A stretch of 64,000 bases of DNA. Source: Klebsiella sp. RIT-PI-d. Its GTDB lineage: Bacteria > Pseudomonadota > Gammaproteobacteria > Enterobacterales > Enterobacteriaceae. A program made the translations under genes and the position numbers. The notes under the pieces are model-generated. The model did no database searches. It was not told the origin of the DNA and was given only the letters and a program-made list of their open reading frames with translations. The stretch spans positions 1,736,001 to 1,800,000 of the forward strand of contig NZ_LGIT01000009.1 in assembly GCF_001187865.1 (NCBI RefSeq). Direction: 5' to 3'. Positions 1-8,537 of this stretch are shown one piece after another (the stretch's first letter is position 1; each line of letters opens with the position of its first letter).

Positions 1-18
1 ATGAAATAGGAAGTAGGA

Positions 19-1098
19 TTAAGAATTTAATATTTCATAGTAAAGATTCATGTGCTGTTCCACACAAGACTCTATTGTATATATGTGGCTTTTATTTAAA
101 GCATTCTTATGAAATTTCTCTCTTAATGATGGGGATGCAAGAATATTATTAAGAGCATTGCCATAACTATTTGCACTAAGGTTATCTACAATGATGCCAT
201 TATTAACATAATTCACAATCTCAGCACATCCACCAACATCTGTTACAATTACAGGCAAACCAGCAAGTGTTGCCTCAATTAATGAGATTGGAAGCCCTTC
301 CCATGCAGAGCACATAGCAAAGACATCTGCTTCACTCATGGCTTCATTAACACTATTACAATTACCTAAAAAAATAACCTTACCAGAAATACCTAATCTT
401 TTAGCAAGACTCTCCAGATTTTCTTTCTCTGGCCCCTCACCTGCAATAATAAGTTGATAATTCGAAAAGCTAATTTCGCTTAAAGCCTCTAATATCAGTT
501 TATAATTTTTCTGCTCAACTAGCCTTCCTGCCATGAAAATTTTTATAGGTTTATTAGGCTCATCACAAGATTGTAATTTTTTTATTATCCTTTGAGGATC
601 GACACCATTATTTATTTTTACCACTCTTTTATGTGTATGCGTTTTAAGTAATACTGTGCAAGCCTCACAGATTCCAATATAGGCTTTAGTCCCCAGGTCT
701 AGAACCTTGTAAATATGCTTGCTAGCACGAAGCTTGATATTATGATGCGTGTAAATTCTATTTTTTTTATTTGTGAAAAGAGAAAAAATAGCACCAAAAT
801 ATAAGTGAGAATGAATTATGTCTGGATCGAAAAACTTGGTAGCCTTTCTTACTTTGGTTATACCCTTATAGATATTTCTTTTACAATCGTTACCAATAAA
901 ACCAAATGCTATATTATTAGCAGTTAACTCTTCCAAAAATTTATTCTCAAATTCTTTAGAGCGACCAATTTCCACCGCATGGCTTATAAATAATATAAAA
1001 ATATCACAGTCATTTTTAGCCATATTAATGCATAAGTCTTTAACATAAATTTCGGCTCCACCGGCTGCAGGTGATGATATAATATGCATAACTTTCAC
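19..1098 (-). CDS. Family 4 glycosyltransferase of the O-antigen cluster
   Basis: Cytoplasmic or membrane-associated retaining GT-B glycosyltransferase, probably adding one sugar to the O-antigen unit; donor and acceptor cannot be read from the sequence. Seen: an N-terminal GGAEIYVKDL segment typical of the acceptor domain, a donor-domain start at RLVEQKN, and an EGLPISLIEA segment with the family 4 E-x7-E pattern followed by GLPVIVTDVGG. Length 359 aa is normal. The start is GTG, sharing one base with the stop of the preceding gene (TAGTG), which suggests translational coupling; an ATG three codons in is the alternative. Codon use is strongly AT-rich like its three neighbours and unlike galF, a sign of lateral acquisition. 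The cluster continues beyond the left edge. Confidence 0.85.
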   Translation of the reverse strand: MKVMHIISSPAAGGAEIYVKDLCINMAKNDCDIFILFISHAVEIGRSKEFENKFLEELTANNIAFGFIGNDCKRNIYKGITKVRKATKFFDPDIIHSHLYFGAIFSLFTNKKNRIYTHHNIKLRASKHIYKVLDLGTKAYIGICEACTVLLKTHTHKRVVKINNGVDPQRIIKKLQSCDEPNKPIKIFMAGRLVEQKNYKLILEALSEISFSNYQLIIAGEGPEKENLESLAKRLGISGKVIFLGNCNSVNEAMSEADVFAMCSAWEGLPISLIEATLAGLPVIVTDVGGCAEIVNYVNNGIIVDNLSANSYGNALNNILASPSLREKFHKNALNKSHIYTIESCVEQHMNLYYEILNS

Positions 1099-2093
1099 TA
1101 GATGTTAACTCCTTTAATCAGCTTTCTAGCAGCCCTTACTAACTTATATTTTATATAGCCATTTTTTAATTTAAATTTAATATTTTTCATTCTACTGATA
1201 TAATAATCTGAATAAAACTTTTTATCTGTAGTATGCTTAATGAATATGGCTTTAGAGATAATATTATCATCAGACATTGGAAGAAAAGCATTAGGTACTA
1301 TCAAAAATTTTTCTGTAGCCCCCTGTTCTATGTCCAGAAATATATTCATTTTTCTTTTTTGTAAATGTATATATGCGCATCTTTTATCTTGAATATTTTT
1401 TTGCTCATCACTATAGGAGCACTCAAATAGCTCTCCGTTAATCCATTTATAGATAAAAAATTTAGACTCATCTGAAACGGCGCGAGCAAAAGCATAATTC
1501 CTATAGTTTATATCGGCATAGTCGATTTTTTCGTATGTTTTAACATTTGTTTTTTTACAGATGTATGTCATACCCTCACTTTCATCAAAGTGACATGGAT
1601 AGTTTGTTTGGAATGCATCTCTATAATTCAGCATATTAAAACAAATGCTTTTAGCATAAAGATTATTAATAAATTCATTATTACGATATATTGTTAAATG
1701 TCCACATGAATATATTTTATCATAATCATTTAATATTTCTTCAGTAATAAAATTTTTTAGCTTTCCCCAAATCACGTCGGGATCACAATGCCCCCAAAAC
1801 TCGTAGGATGCTAGAATATCAGCGAATACCTTTCCAAATACAGGACGATAATCACATATTTTATAAGCTTCATCAAGAGCTATAGGGAAATCAAAAATTT
1901 TTTGTATATTGAATTTTAATTCATTAAATGCCATAGGGATATAGTAAATATTTTCATCATTGCATCTATTTTTTACTTGATCGGTGATTACATAAAAATC
2001 TATAAAATCGTTTTTTTTAGCAGACATGGCCCATAGACTAAAATAATTAGGGAAACTTCCCATATATGGTAAAATCAGAGCAATTCTATTCAT
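1098..2093 (-). CDS. DUF6625-like protein, putative glycosyltransferase-related
   Basis: 331 aa, no signal peptide, few hydrophobic stretches. The opening MNRIALILPYMGSFPNYF, the ITDQ segment and a central EFWGHCDPDVIWG block are what I associate with DUF6625 proteins found in polysaccharide clusters. WGHCDPD is reminiscent of the metal-binding DxD region of GT-A transferases. Its place between wzx and a glycosyltransferase supports a role in O-antigen assembly, but the activity is inferred. It follows wzx by 12 bases in the same AT-rich operon. Family assignment is from memory of the family's look, so a profile search would decide it. Confidence 0.65.
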   Translation of the reverse strand: MNRIALILPYMGSFPNYFSLWAMSAKKNDFIDFYVITDQVKNRCNDENIYYIPMAFNELKFNIQKIFDFPIALDEAYKICDYRPVFGKVFADILASYEFWGHCDPDVIWGKLKNFITEEILNDYDKIYSCGHLTIYRNNEFINNLYAKSICFNMLNYRDAFQTNYPCHFDESEGMTYICKKTNVKTYEKIDYADINYRNYAFARAVSDESKFFIYKWINGELFECSYSDEQKNIQDKRCAYIHLQKRKMNIFLDIEQGATEKFLIVPNAFLPMSDDNIISKAIFIKHTTDKKFYSDYYISRMKNIKFKLKNGYIKYKLVRAARKLIKGVNI

Positions 2094-2105
2094 GGTGTTA
2101 CTACT

Positions 2106-3347
2106 CTATATTAAAGTTATTTTTTTAATGGTGACGTATATTGAAAAAAACAAACCTATTGTTAGCAATCCACTTGATATTAAAAGTAATGTAGCCACAT
2201 ATTGCGGTTCTAGATTCTCACTAGCTATAAAAGCTAATCCTACTATAAGAATAATAACACTAGCGAATAAATTATTTTTTATAACTGATGCCTTGTTTAA
2301 TGCAATTAACATATAATTGAGATACAGATTAATAACACTTGGAATAAGTATAATTATAGCGTAAAAATAAATACTTAGCTCCTTACCAATAAAATTCCTT
2401 TTTATTAAATAAACCTGAACCTGGCTTTGATACATCAATAAAAAGAAACATACTATAGATGAAGATATCAGTAATAAAAAAATATATACTATGCTTTGCT
2501 TTAAAAATTTTTTAAATCTTGTTTTTACGATAGTTGCCATGTGAGGAAATATTGCATTATTAATTGGCTCGTAAACTCTGGATGCGGCTGAGCATACTCT
2601 TTGAGATACAGAGTATATACTGACAATTTGTTCTCCATAAAAGGAAGATAAAAAAATGGTAATTATGGGATTAATAAGACCAGAGACAAATCTAAAAGAA
2701 TAGATATGCCATGCATCTTTAAATATTTTCTCAAAGGTCGCAAAAGGTATTATTTTAAATCTTAATTTTATATCATGTTTTTTATTAATTAAATTTAATA
2801 GTAACATGCAATTAACTACATACGAAATATTATGAATAAATGCATATAGTATCAAATCATTGTTTTGTTTTACTAATACAAAAACCAATAATGCAGAAAT
2901 TAATCTACAAGTGAATTGAAATAAAGACGCAAGCCTTAATTGCTGAATCCCTTGAAAATATGCTACTGGAGATATAGATTCAAAGAATGCACCCATTATA
3001 AAAAAAAGTGACACATATATATAGTCACTACCCTTTACAAAAACAAATGAAATAAAAGCTAATGATGAAAAAAAAGATAAAATAATTTTAACGTTTGTAC
3101 ACGTGATTAAATAATTCCGGGACCATATTTTATCATTTTTCTGGGCCACCTCTTTAGCTAGTAAAGTATTAAGTCCAAAATCATTGAAAGTTAATATAAA
3201 GTTAAAAACCGTTAAGCATACAGCAAAAACCCCATACGAATTTAATCCTATTATAGATATAACATAAGGTATAATCAATAATGGAATAAACATATCGCAG
3301 AATTTTATAGCGCTCAGTAAAATTACATTCTCTAATAGCCTTTTCAT
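2106..3347 (-). CDS. wzx: O-antigen flippase Wzx
   Basis: Inner-membrane flippase of the polysaccharide transport (PST/MATE-like) family that moves the undecaprenyl-linked O-unit to the periplasm. About 413 aa, almost entirely hydrophobic, with roughly 12 predicted membrane segments. The opening (ENVILLSAIKFCDMFIPLLIIPYVISIIG) and the NSYGVFAVCLTVFNFILTFNDFG region are typical of Wzx. I chose the ATG at 3347 because it overlaps the wzy stop (TAATG); another in-frame ATG four codons upstream at 3359 is possible. It is distinct from wzxC in the colanic acid operon of this window, as expected for a serotype-specific flippase. Base composition is strongly AT-rich. Confidence 0.85.
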   Translation of the reverse strand: MKRLLENVILLSAIKFCDMFIPLLIIPYVISIIGLNSYGVFAVCLTVFNFILTFNDFGLNTLLAKEVAQKNDKIWSRNYLITCTNVKIILSFFSSLAFISFVFVKGSDYIYVSLFFIMGAFFESISPVAYFQGIQQLRLASLFQFTCRLISALLVFVLVKQNNDLILYAFIHNISYVVNCMLLLNLINKKHDIKLRFKIIPFATFEKIFKDAWHIYSFRFVSGLINPIITIFLSSFYGEQIVSIYSVSQRVCSAASRVYEPINNAIFPHMATIVKTRFKKFLKQSIVYIFLLLISSSIVCFFLLMYQSQVQVYLIKRNFIGKELSIYFYAIIILIPSVINLYLNYMLIALNKASVIKNNLFASVIILIVGLAFIASENLEPQYVATLLLISSGLLTIGLFFSIYVTIKKITLI

Positions 3348-4369
3348 TATGACAACCATTTTATTAAGTAACTATTATACCTATAATATTCAATATATTT
3401 ACTATTATATGACCATACAGAAAGAGCAATCATTGATATTACGAACATAACAATCAAAGTCACTTTATTGAAGTTATTTTTATTTTCCGCTACTAATTTC
3501 ATGACTAATAGCGTAATAAAAATGATAAAATAATATGCAACTCGATCAGAAATTGTACTACTGACTAAACTAAGGGTTGCGAGTGTTGGTGCGAAAAAGA
3601 TAGATATTATATATAACCGCTTTATAAGCAGCGATTTTTTCAACCACGATTTAAAGTTGAAAATAATATATATACTAGGAACTATGAGATAACCGACTCG
3701 TAGCACCAACCCTGCATTCTCCATATCACTCGTAAGATATAACTGATATCTTTCTATGGGGAAATAAATGACTAAACCTAGTACAAAAAAAACAGATGCC
3801 ACTACAAATATAATATTCAAATCAGCTATTATAAAAACTATCAATAATAATGCCGACGTATGAAACATACCTGCTAAAAATGTTGTTACCAGAAACCTTA
3901 TTTTACTACCATTAATAAGATGAGAAAATGCCACCACCATAATAGCTAAGGCAACACCCTGCCTAATGAAATTTAATCCAGCCATTACAAAATAATAAGA
4001 TCCAACGACTGCAAAAAAATAGTAAGGATTAAGATTAATTATTTTTGGCCCCCTAATGCTACAAAGTATAAATATAAACGTCGTCATAAAAACCACTAAA
4101 CCAAAACCTATACCTGTATAGTATGAAACGACATTTAGGAATTTATATAAAAGTTCGTTCGTATCATATACAAATGGTTCTGCAGTTAAACGCAAATACA
4201 TATCAATATAAGCAAACCAATCTACACCTACTTCATTACGCAATCCGATTACTACAGTAAAAATAGCAATGAAAAGAAAATTAATTATTTTCTGCAAGTT
4301 TTTATCTGAGTGTTCATAGACATAGCCAATGATCACTGTAGAAAAAATGATAATATAATAAATTAACAT
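3347..4369 (-). CDS. wzy: O-antigen polymerase Wzy (EpsG-like)
   Basis: Inner-membrane polymerase that joins O-units in the Wzy-dependent pathway. 340 aa with about 10-11 hydrophobic segments. GLRNEVGVDWFAYIDMY near residues 43-59 is the RxxxGxDxxxY-type motif of EpsG/Wzy proteins, and AGLNFIRQGVALAI is another hallmark of that group. It is the first gene after the JUMPstart leader, with an AAAGG ribosome site before the ATG. An adjacent Wzx and AT-rich codons support the call. Wzy proteins share little sequence, so the assignment rests on topology, these motifs and context rather than on a specific serotype match. Confidence 0.8.
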   Translation of the reverse strand: MLIYYIIIFSTVIIGYVYEHSDKNLQKIINFLFIAIFTVVIGLRNEVGVDWFAYIDMYLRLTAEPFVYDTNELLYKFLNVVSYYTGIGFGLVVFMTTFIFILCSIRGPKIINLNPYYFFAVVGSYYFVMAGLNFIRQGVALAIMVVAFSHLINGSKIRFLVTTFLAGMFHTSALLLIVFIIADLNIIFVVASVFFVLGLVIYFPIERYQLYLTSDMENAGLVLRVGYLIVPSIYIIFNFKSWLKKSLLIKRLYIISIFFAPTLATLSLVSSTISDRVAYYFIIFITLLVMKLVAENKNNFNKVTLIVMFVISMIALSVWSYNSKYIEYYRYNSYLIKWLS

Positions 4370-4535
4370 TTATGACCTTTTATCATAGTACATAATATTC
4401 CCATGTAAAAACGCTACTGGCTATTAACCCTAACTTTATTAAAGTGACAGTTTCTAAGTATCTTATCTAAGAAATTTTCGAGGCAAATTTTTAATCTATT
4501 TAGAAAAATCACTCATTAATTTTGAACGATATATC
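4370..4535 (-). other. AT-rich untranslated leader between ops and wzy
   Basis: About 166 bases between the JUMPstart element and the first O-antigen gene. I see no gene or strong hairpin. It would be the 5' untranslated RNA over which RfaH-modified RNA polymerase travels after loading at ops. Confidence 0.5.
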
Positions 4536-4574
4536 CACGCTACCGCCCCTGGCTCAACAGCTACCAGTCCACTG
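4536..4574 (-). promoter_or_regulatory. JUMPstart element with ops site, O-antigen operon
   Basis: The minus strand matches the known 39-base JUMPstart consensus at about 37 of 39 positions by eye. It includes the ops core GGCGGTAGCGTG (complement of 4536-4547) and the upstream GGTAGCTGTTGAGCC block. ops pauses RNA polymerase and recruits RfaH, which suppresses polarity in long polysaccharide operons. It lies about 170 bases before wzy, pointing into the cluster. Confidence 0.93.
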
Positions 4575-4659
4575 TAACCACTCGCAAGCATCCTCTGCGC
4601 GCACGAACGCCGGCACACAAAATGCATACTAAACCCTTCATCAACGACAACATCATTGT

Positions 4660-4745
4660 TATATGAATTTAACCTTTAGACAAGAAAATTCTTAATCTGC
4701 ATTATAAAAAATCCGTCTAACCCTACCTTTTTTAGTTATTGATTT
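4660..4745 (-). promoter_or_regulatory. Candidate O-antigen promoter region
   Basis: Between the galF terminator and JUMPstart the minus strand has a perfect TATAAT (complement of 4701-4706), but no convincing -35 hexamer at 16-18 bases. Position is right for the operon promoter. Motif only; no start site can be proven. Confidence 0.3.
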
Positions 4746-4750
4746 GAAAG

Positions 4751-4818
4751 ATAAAAACAAAACGGCAGTGGCATTATGAGATGAGTAAAAACTCAAATTT
4801 CATAATGCCACTGCCGTT
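4751..4818 (-). terminator. Rho-independent terminator after galF
   Basis: A perfect 19-bp inverted repeat (arms 4761-4779 and 4800-4818, core GGCAGTGGCATTATGA) with a 20-base spacer that can itself fold (GAGT...ACTC). On the minus strand it is followed by a T-rich tail (TTTTGTTTTTATC, complement of 4750-4762). It sits about 35 bases after the galF stop and separates galF from the O-antigen promoter. Confidence 0.85.
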
Positions 4819-4854
4819 ATTTGAATGGCGTATCCGACCCCGAGCGGGGCTTAA

Positions 4855-5751
4855 TTATTCTGCATTAAGCAACTTTTTAATGCTGTCACGGAATTTTGCA
4901 CCTTCTTTCAGGTTACGCAGCCCATAATTGACAAAGGCCTGCATATAACCCATTTTTTTACCACAGTCATAGCTGTCGCCGGTCATTAACATCGCATCGA
5001 CGGACTGTTTAGTAGCTAGTTCGGCAATGGCGTCTGTTAACTGGATACGGCCCCAGGCACCGGCCTGAGTACGTTCGAGTTCCGGCCAGATATCGGCGGA
5101 CAGGACGTAGCGCCCCACTGCCATCAGGTCGGAATCCAGCGTCTGCGGTTCATCAGGTTTTTCAATAAAGTTAACGATACGGCTGACGTTACCTTCATTA
5201 TTGATCGGCTCTTTAGTCTGAATAACGGAATATTCAGAGAGATCGCCTTCCATCCTTTTAGCCAGCACCTGACTGCGTCCAGTCTCATTAAAGCGAGCAA
5301 CCATCGCGGCAAGGTTATAGCGCAATGGGTCTGCGGTGGCCGTGTCGAGGATGATATCGGGCAGCACGACAACGAAAGGATTATCGCCGATAATCGGTTG
5401 CGCGCAAAGAATCGAATGGCCGAGGCCAAGCGGCTGAGCCTGGCGCACGTTCATAATGGTTACGCCCGGAGGGCAGATGGACTGCACTTCAGCCAGCAAC
5501 TGACGCTTAACGCGCTGCTCCAGCAGAGCTTCCAGTTCATAGGAGGTGTCGAAGTGGTTTTCAACCGCGTTTTTGGAAGAGTGAGTAACAAGTACGATCT
5601 CTTTGATCCCTGCTGCCACAATCTCGTCAACGATGTACTGAATCATGGGTTTGTCGACAATCGGTAGCATCTCTTTCGGGATGGCTTTTGTGGCGGGTAG
5701 CATGTGCATTCCTAAGCCCGCTACCGGTATAACCGCTTTCAAATTAATCAT
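4855..5751 (-). CDS. galF: GalF, UTP-glucose-1-phosphate uridylyltransferase-like protein
   Basis: Paralog of GalU (glucose-1-phosphate + UTP to UDP-glucose). In E. coli, GalF is reported to be poorly active alone and to modulate GalU. Seen: [25 protein letters not shown] at the N-terminus, where the AGLGMHMLP variant marks GalF rather than GalU (AGLGTRMLP). Also present are [22 protein letters not shown] and [16 protein letters not shown] chose the second ATG (298 aa, close to the usual 297), with GGTGGAAG upstream. It stands between the colanic acid operon and the O-antigen cluster, the classical left anchor of O-antigen loci. It has a candidate promoter of its own and a strong terminator after it. 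Confidence 0.95.
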   Translation of the reverse strand: MINLKAVIPVAGLGMHMLPATKAIPKEMLPIVDKPMIQYIVDEIVAAGIKEIVLVTHSSKNAVENHFDTSYELEALLEQRVKRQLLAEVQSICPPGVTIMNVRQAQPLGLGHSILCAQPIIGDNPFVVVLPDIILDTATADPLRYNLAAMVARFNETGRSQVLAKRMEGDLSEYSVIQTKEPINNEGNVSRIVNFIEKPDEPQTLDSDLMAVGRYVLSADIWPELERTQAGAWGRIQLTDAIAELATKQSVDAMLMTGDSYDCGKKMGYMQAFVNYGLRNLKEGAKFRDSIKKLLNAE

Positions 5752-5780
5752 TATTTCTTCCACCTATAAATGATTTGTGA

Positions 5781-5812
5781 ATTATAGACTCTAAAAATGT
5801 TTTATCCAGTCA
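5781..5812 (-). promoter_or_regulatory. Candidate galF promoter
   Basis: Minus-strand TATAAT (complement of 5781-5786) about 30 bases before the galF start. The best -35 candidates are weak (CTGGAT at 17-bp spacing, TGACTG at 20-bp). Confidence 0.35.
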
Positions 5813-5897
5813 GTTCTAAGAGGATACGCCTTATCACTGTTGAAAACCTGAGCTAAATTCTTAAGCGGAAGGTTTTACACCCAGGAATATTCGCAAA

Positions 5898-7304
5898 TTA
5901 ATGACCCGGCAGTTTGAAATTCACCCTTTCCGTCTTGACCACCTGCTGATCCACCCGGTCGATGTCAACTGAACTCTCCCCTTTCTCATTTACCGCTTTG
6001 ATGTTTGCCAGCGACAGCAATGTATCGTCACGCGCCATAAACTTGCCGCGAACGTCTTTACGCAGGTCAAAGTTAAGCTTGAGTGCGGCCCCACGGCGGG
6101 CTTCCTGCATCACGTTGATATTACGCATAAAAAGGTGTTGCGGTTTGTTGTGAAACTCCAGCGATGCCCGGGTGGTATTGAGATTGGTGATAGCGACGAA
6201 TGAGGTCGCATTGCCCGACGAGATTTGTATACCGCGCAGCTTCCACGGCAGGTCACCATTATTGATGCGAATATTATTCAGGCGGAAGTTTTGCGGAATA
6301 GAGAGGTAATTGCCTTTGATCACCCCGTAGCCAATTAGCATTCCGGCACTGTTTTCCATATCGATATTATCAATAACAAAATTATCACAGCCATAAATTG
6401 CGACCGTCGCGTTATCAATACCGGCATTTTTACTCCATGCCGGCGTAATATCGCGCGCCTTGACGTTGCGAATAATAAAATGCTTGCCGTTTTCAACATG
6501 GATCAGCTGGCGGCAGTGGCTGCCGGTGATGTTGGCAACGACAAAGTTTTTAACCGCCATATGTTCCGGATAGTCATTATCGTAGGTGCTGCCCGCCAGT
6601 CCAATGCCGATGCCCCAGTTGATTTTGCCATTGGTGCAGTCGATATGGTCAATGACATGGTCAGAAATCAGAATATCGCGGTCATTGATGGCCACGTTCC
6701 ACTCGATAGCATCGCCCTGGAGATAGCTGAAATGGCTGTGGGTAATGCTCGCCTTCTCTACCGCGTCGTGAAATCCCTGACGCAGAATGCCGTAGTTGGC
6801 TTTAGTCACAGTGATGTTATCAATGGTCAGGTTGCGCAGGGTCTGCTTTTTTTTGGTGCCGATAAAAATCTGCGCCACCGGGCCATAGCCGCTCATCGTC
6901 ACCCCCTGGATGGTGCAGTCTGAGCCGCGCACGTCGAGCATCACGTTATACAGGCTGGCAGCCGCCTTACCGATAATCTGACAGCCATCGCTCAGGTTAA
7001 AACGTCCCCGGCCATTGCCTTTGATGCTGCCCGAAAGCCGCAGGGTTTTCCCCGGCGGAATGGTGATGCTGGTATTAATGTTCTCGCATACCACGCCTTC
7101 AGGAACGTTAACGGTATCGGCAACGGCAAACGCCTGGCGGAACGCGCGGACCCAGTCATTGCCGGTAAGAAAATCACTAATGTCCACCGTCTGGCTGCGG
7201 TTCAGGGCATGAACCAGCGGGCTGTGGAGCAAGGGAAGCGCGGCAAGGGCGGAGCCTGCCGACAGAAAGCGACGTCGGGAGAGTTCTTGCGGATGTTTAC
7301 CCAT
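5898..7304 (-). CDS. wcaM: WcaM, colanic acid biosynthesis protein
   Basis: Last gene of the colanic acid operon; exact reaction not established. 468 aa (E. coli about 464). The N-terminus has a twin-arginine signal, SRRRFLSAG at residues 9-17, then a hydrophobic stretch ending near ALN, so export to the periplasm by Tat is likely. The body shows repeated short beta-strand segments rich in N, I and V ([24 protein letters not shown]), as in right-handed parallel beta-helix (pectate-lyase-like) proteins; a role on the polymer itself is an inference from that fold. It starts 12 bases after wcaL, so it is cotranscribed. Confidence 0.93.
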   Translation of the reverse strand: MGKHPQELSRRRFLSAGSALAALPLLHSPLVHALNRSQTVDISDFLTGNDWVRAFRQAFAVADTVNVPEGVVCENINTSITIPPGKTLRLSGSIKGNGRGRFNLSDGCQIIGKAAASLYNVMLDVRGSDCTIQGVTMSGYGPVAQIFIGTKKKQTLRNLTIDNITVTKANYGILRQGFHDAVEKASITHSHFSYLQGDAIEWNVAINDRDILISDHVIDHIDCTNGKINWGIGIGLAGSTYDNDYPEHMAVKNFVVANITGSHCRQLIHVENGKHFIIRNVKARDITPAWSKNAGIDNATVAIYGCDNFVIDNIDMENSAGMLIGYGVIKGNYLSIPQNFRLNNIRINNGDLPWKLRGIQISSGNATSFVAITNLNTTRASLEFHNKPQHLFMRNINVMQEARRGAALKLNFDLRKDVRGKFMARDDTLLSLANIKAVNEKGESSVDIDRVDQQVVKTERVNFKLPGH

Positions 7305-7316
7305 GGGACCTCGATA

Positions 7317-8537
7317 TTAGAGCGTGTGCAGCAGGCTGGCGAGCCGCTGGTTAATCACCTGCTGATTAAAGTCAGTTTCAATTTTTTGCCTGGCGCGTCC
7401 GAGAATAGCGGTGAGCGTTGCTTCGTCGAGCGTTTTGAAAGCGATCAGGCGAGCAGCCAGCGCGGCAGCGTCATTCTCTGCCACCAGCCAGCCGGATGCG
7501 TGATTGTCGATAAGTTCGGGAATACCGCTGTGTAGGGTAGACACGACCGGAATGCCGACCGCCATCGCTTCCATCAGCGCGACGGGGATGCCTTCCATAT
7601 CTCCATCCTCACCGGTTACTGAAGGGAGCAGGAAAACATCCGCTTCATCCAGCATCGCCTTGACTTCGTGACCGGGGCGAAAGCCGCACATCTCAATGAC
7701 GTCTTCCAGTTGATACTGCGCGATCATGGTGCGCAGACGCTGCTCCCACGGTCCAGGGCCCAGAATGCGGTAGTGAAACTTGATGCCCTGCGCCTTAAGC
7801 TGGCGGCAGGCGTCGATAGCAACGTGCAGCCCTTTTTTTTCGGTCAGACGGGCAACAGAGATGATCTCCAGCGTCTCGCCGGGCATTTTGACTGGCCGGC
7901 GGGAGAAGCGCTGGACATCAACACCCATCCGCGAGACGGTGACTTTTTCCGGTGCACAGCCCATTCCAAGCAGGCGTTCTGCCCACAGCTCACTGATCGG
8001 CAACATAGCGTCACCGCTGGCAAAAAGCTGCTGGTACTGAGCGGTATAGCGCGCCAGTACATCGCGGCTGGAGATATCAATGCCGTGAAAAATCGTGGCG
8101 ATTTTGCCGCGAAGTACGCCCAGTTCACGCAGACGACTGGCGGTGACGCCCGCCGGGCCGAAATGAGCCAGCCAGACGTCTGCGGTGAAAGCCCGGGGCG
8201 CGGTGGCGCAAATCGCCGGCAGGATCAAATTGCGGGCTTCGTCCCCGTAGCGCTGAATGTTCAGCGCCCGCCATGTCGCCGCTTTATGCGCGCCCTGTAA
8301 AATACTCAATGCCCGATAACGCAGTTTTGCCAGTTTGCTTTGCGGCTCGTCCTGCAACCAGTGGGTTTTTTCTGCCAGTTGATAAGCGTGAAAGGCGGGA
8401 TGCGTGTTCTGCAAATCCCCCTTCTGTAACGCCACAATTTCCACCTCGTGGCCCATATCGATAAACGCCACGATCTGGTTGAGCACAAACGTCTCTGACG
8501 ACAGCGGGAATTTCAGCAGAAAGAAGCCGACTTTCAT
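7317..8537 (-). CDS. wcaL: WcaL, colanic acid glycosyltransferase
   Basis: Family 4 GT-B glycosyltransferase for one sugar of the colanic acid repeat. 406 aa, the same as E. coli. The MKVGFFLLKFPLSSETFVLNQI opening is diagnostic. FHGIDISSRD, RLTEKKGLHVAIDACRQL and a GEDGDMEGIPVALMEAMA block carrying the E-x7-E donor-binding pattern are visible. It overlaps wcaK by 4 bases (ATGA), so translation is coupled. Reported work assigns galactose transfer to it, which I cannot confirm from sequence. Confidence 0.95.
   Translation of the reverse strand: MKVGFFLLKFPLSSETFVLNQIVAFIDMGHEVEIVALQKGDLQNTHPAFHAYQLAEKTHWLQDEPQSKLAKLRYRALSILQGAHKAATWRALNIQRYGDEARNLILPAICATAPRAFTADVWLAHFGPAGVTASRLRELGVLRGKIATIFHGIDISSRDVLARYTAQYQQLFASGDAMLPISELWAERLLGMGCAPEKVTVSRMGVDVQRFSRRPVKMPGETLEIISVARLTEKKGLHVAIDACRQLKAQGIKFHYRILGPGPWEQRLRTMIAQYQLEDVIEMCGFRPGHEVKAMLDEADVFLLPSVTGEDGDMEGIPVALMEAMAVGIPVVSTLHSGIPELIDNHASGWLVAENDAAALAARLIAFKTLDEATLTAILGRARQKIETDFNQQVINQRLASLLHTL

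Noticed and set aside
2092-2316. Small plus-strand open frame opposite wzx
   Set aside because: Arises in AT-rich sequence opposite a clear membrane protein; no supporting features.
4370-4854. Small gene between wzy and galF
   Set aside because: No open frame with a start signal; the interval is explained by leader, JUMPstart, promoter region and terminator.
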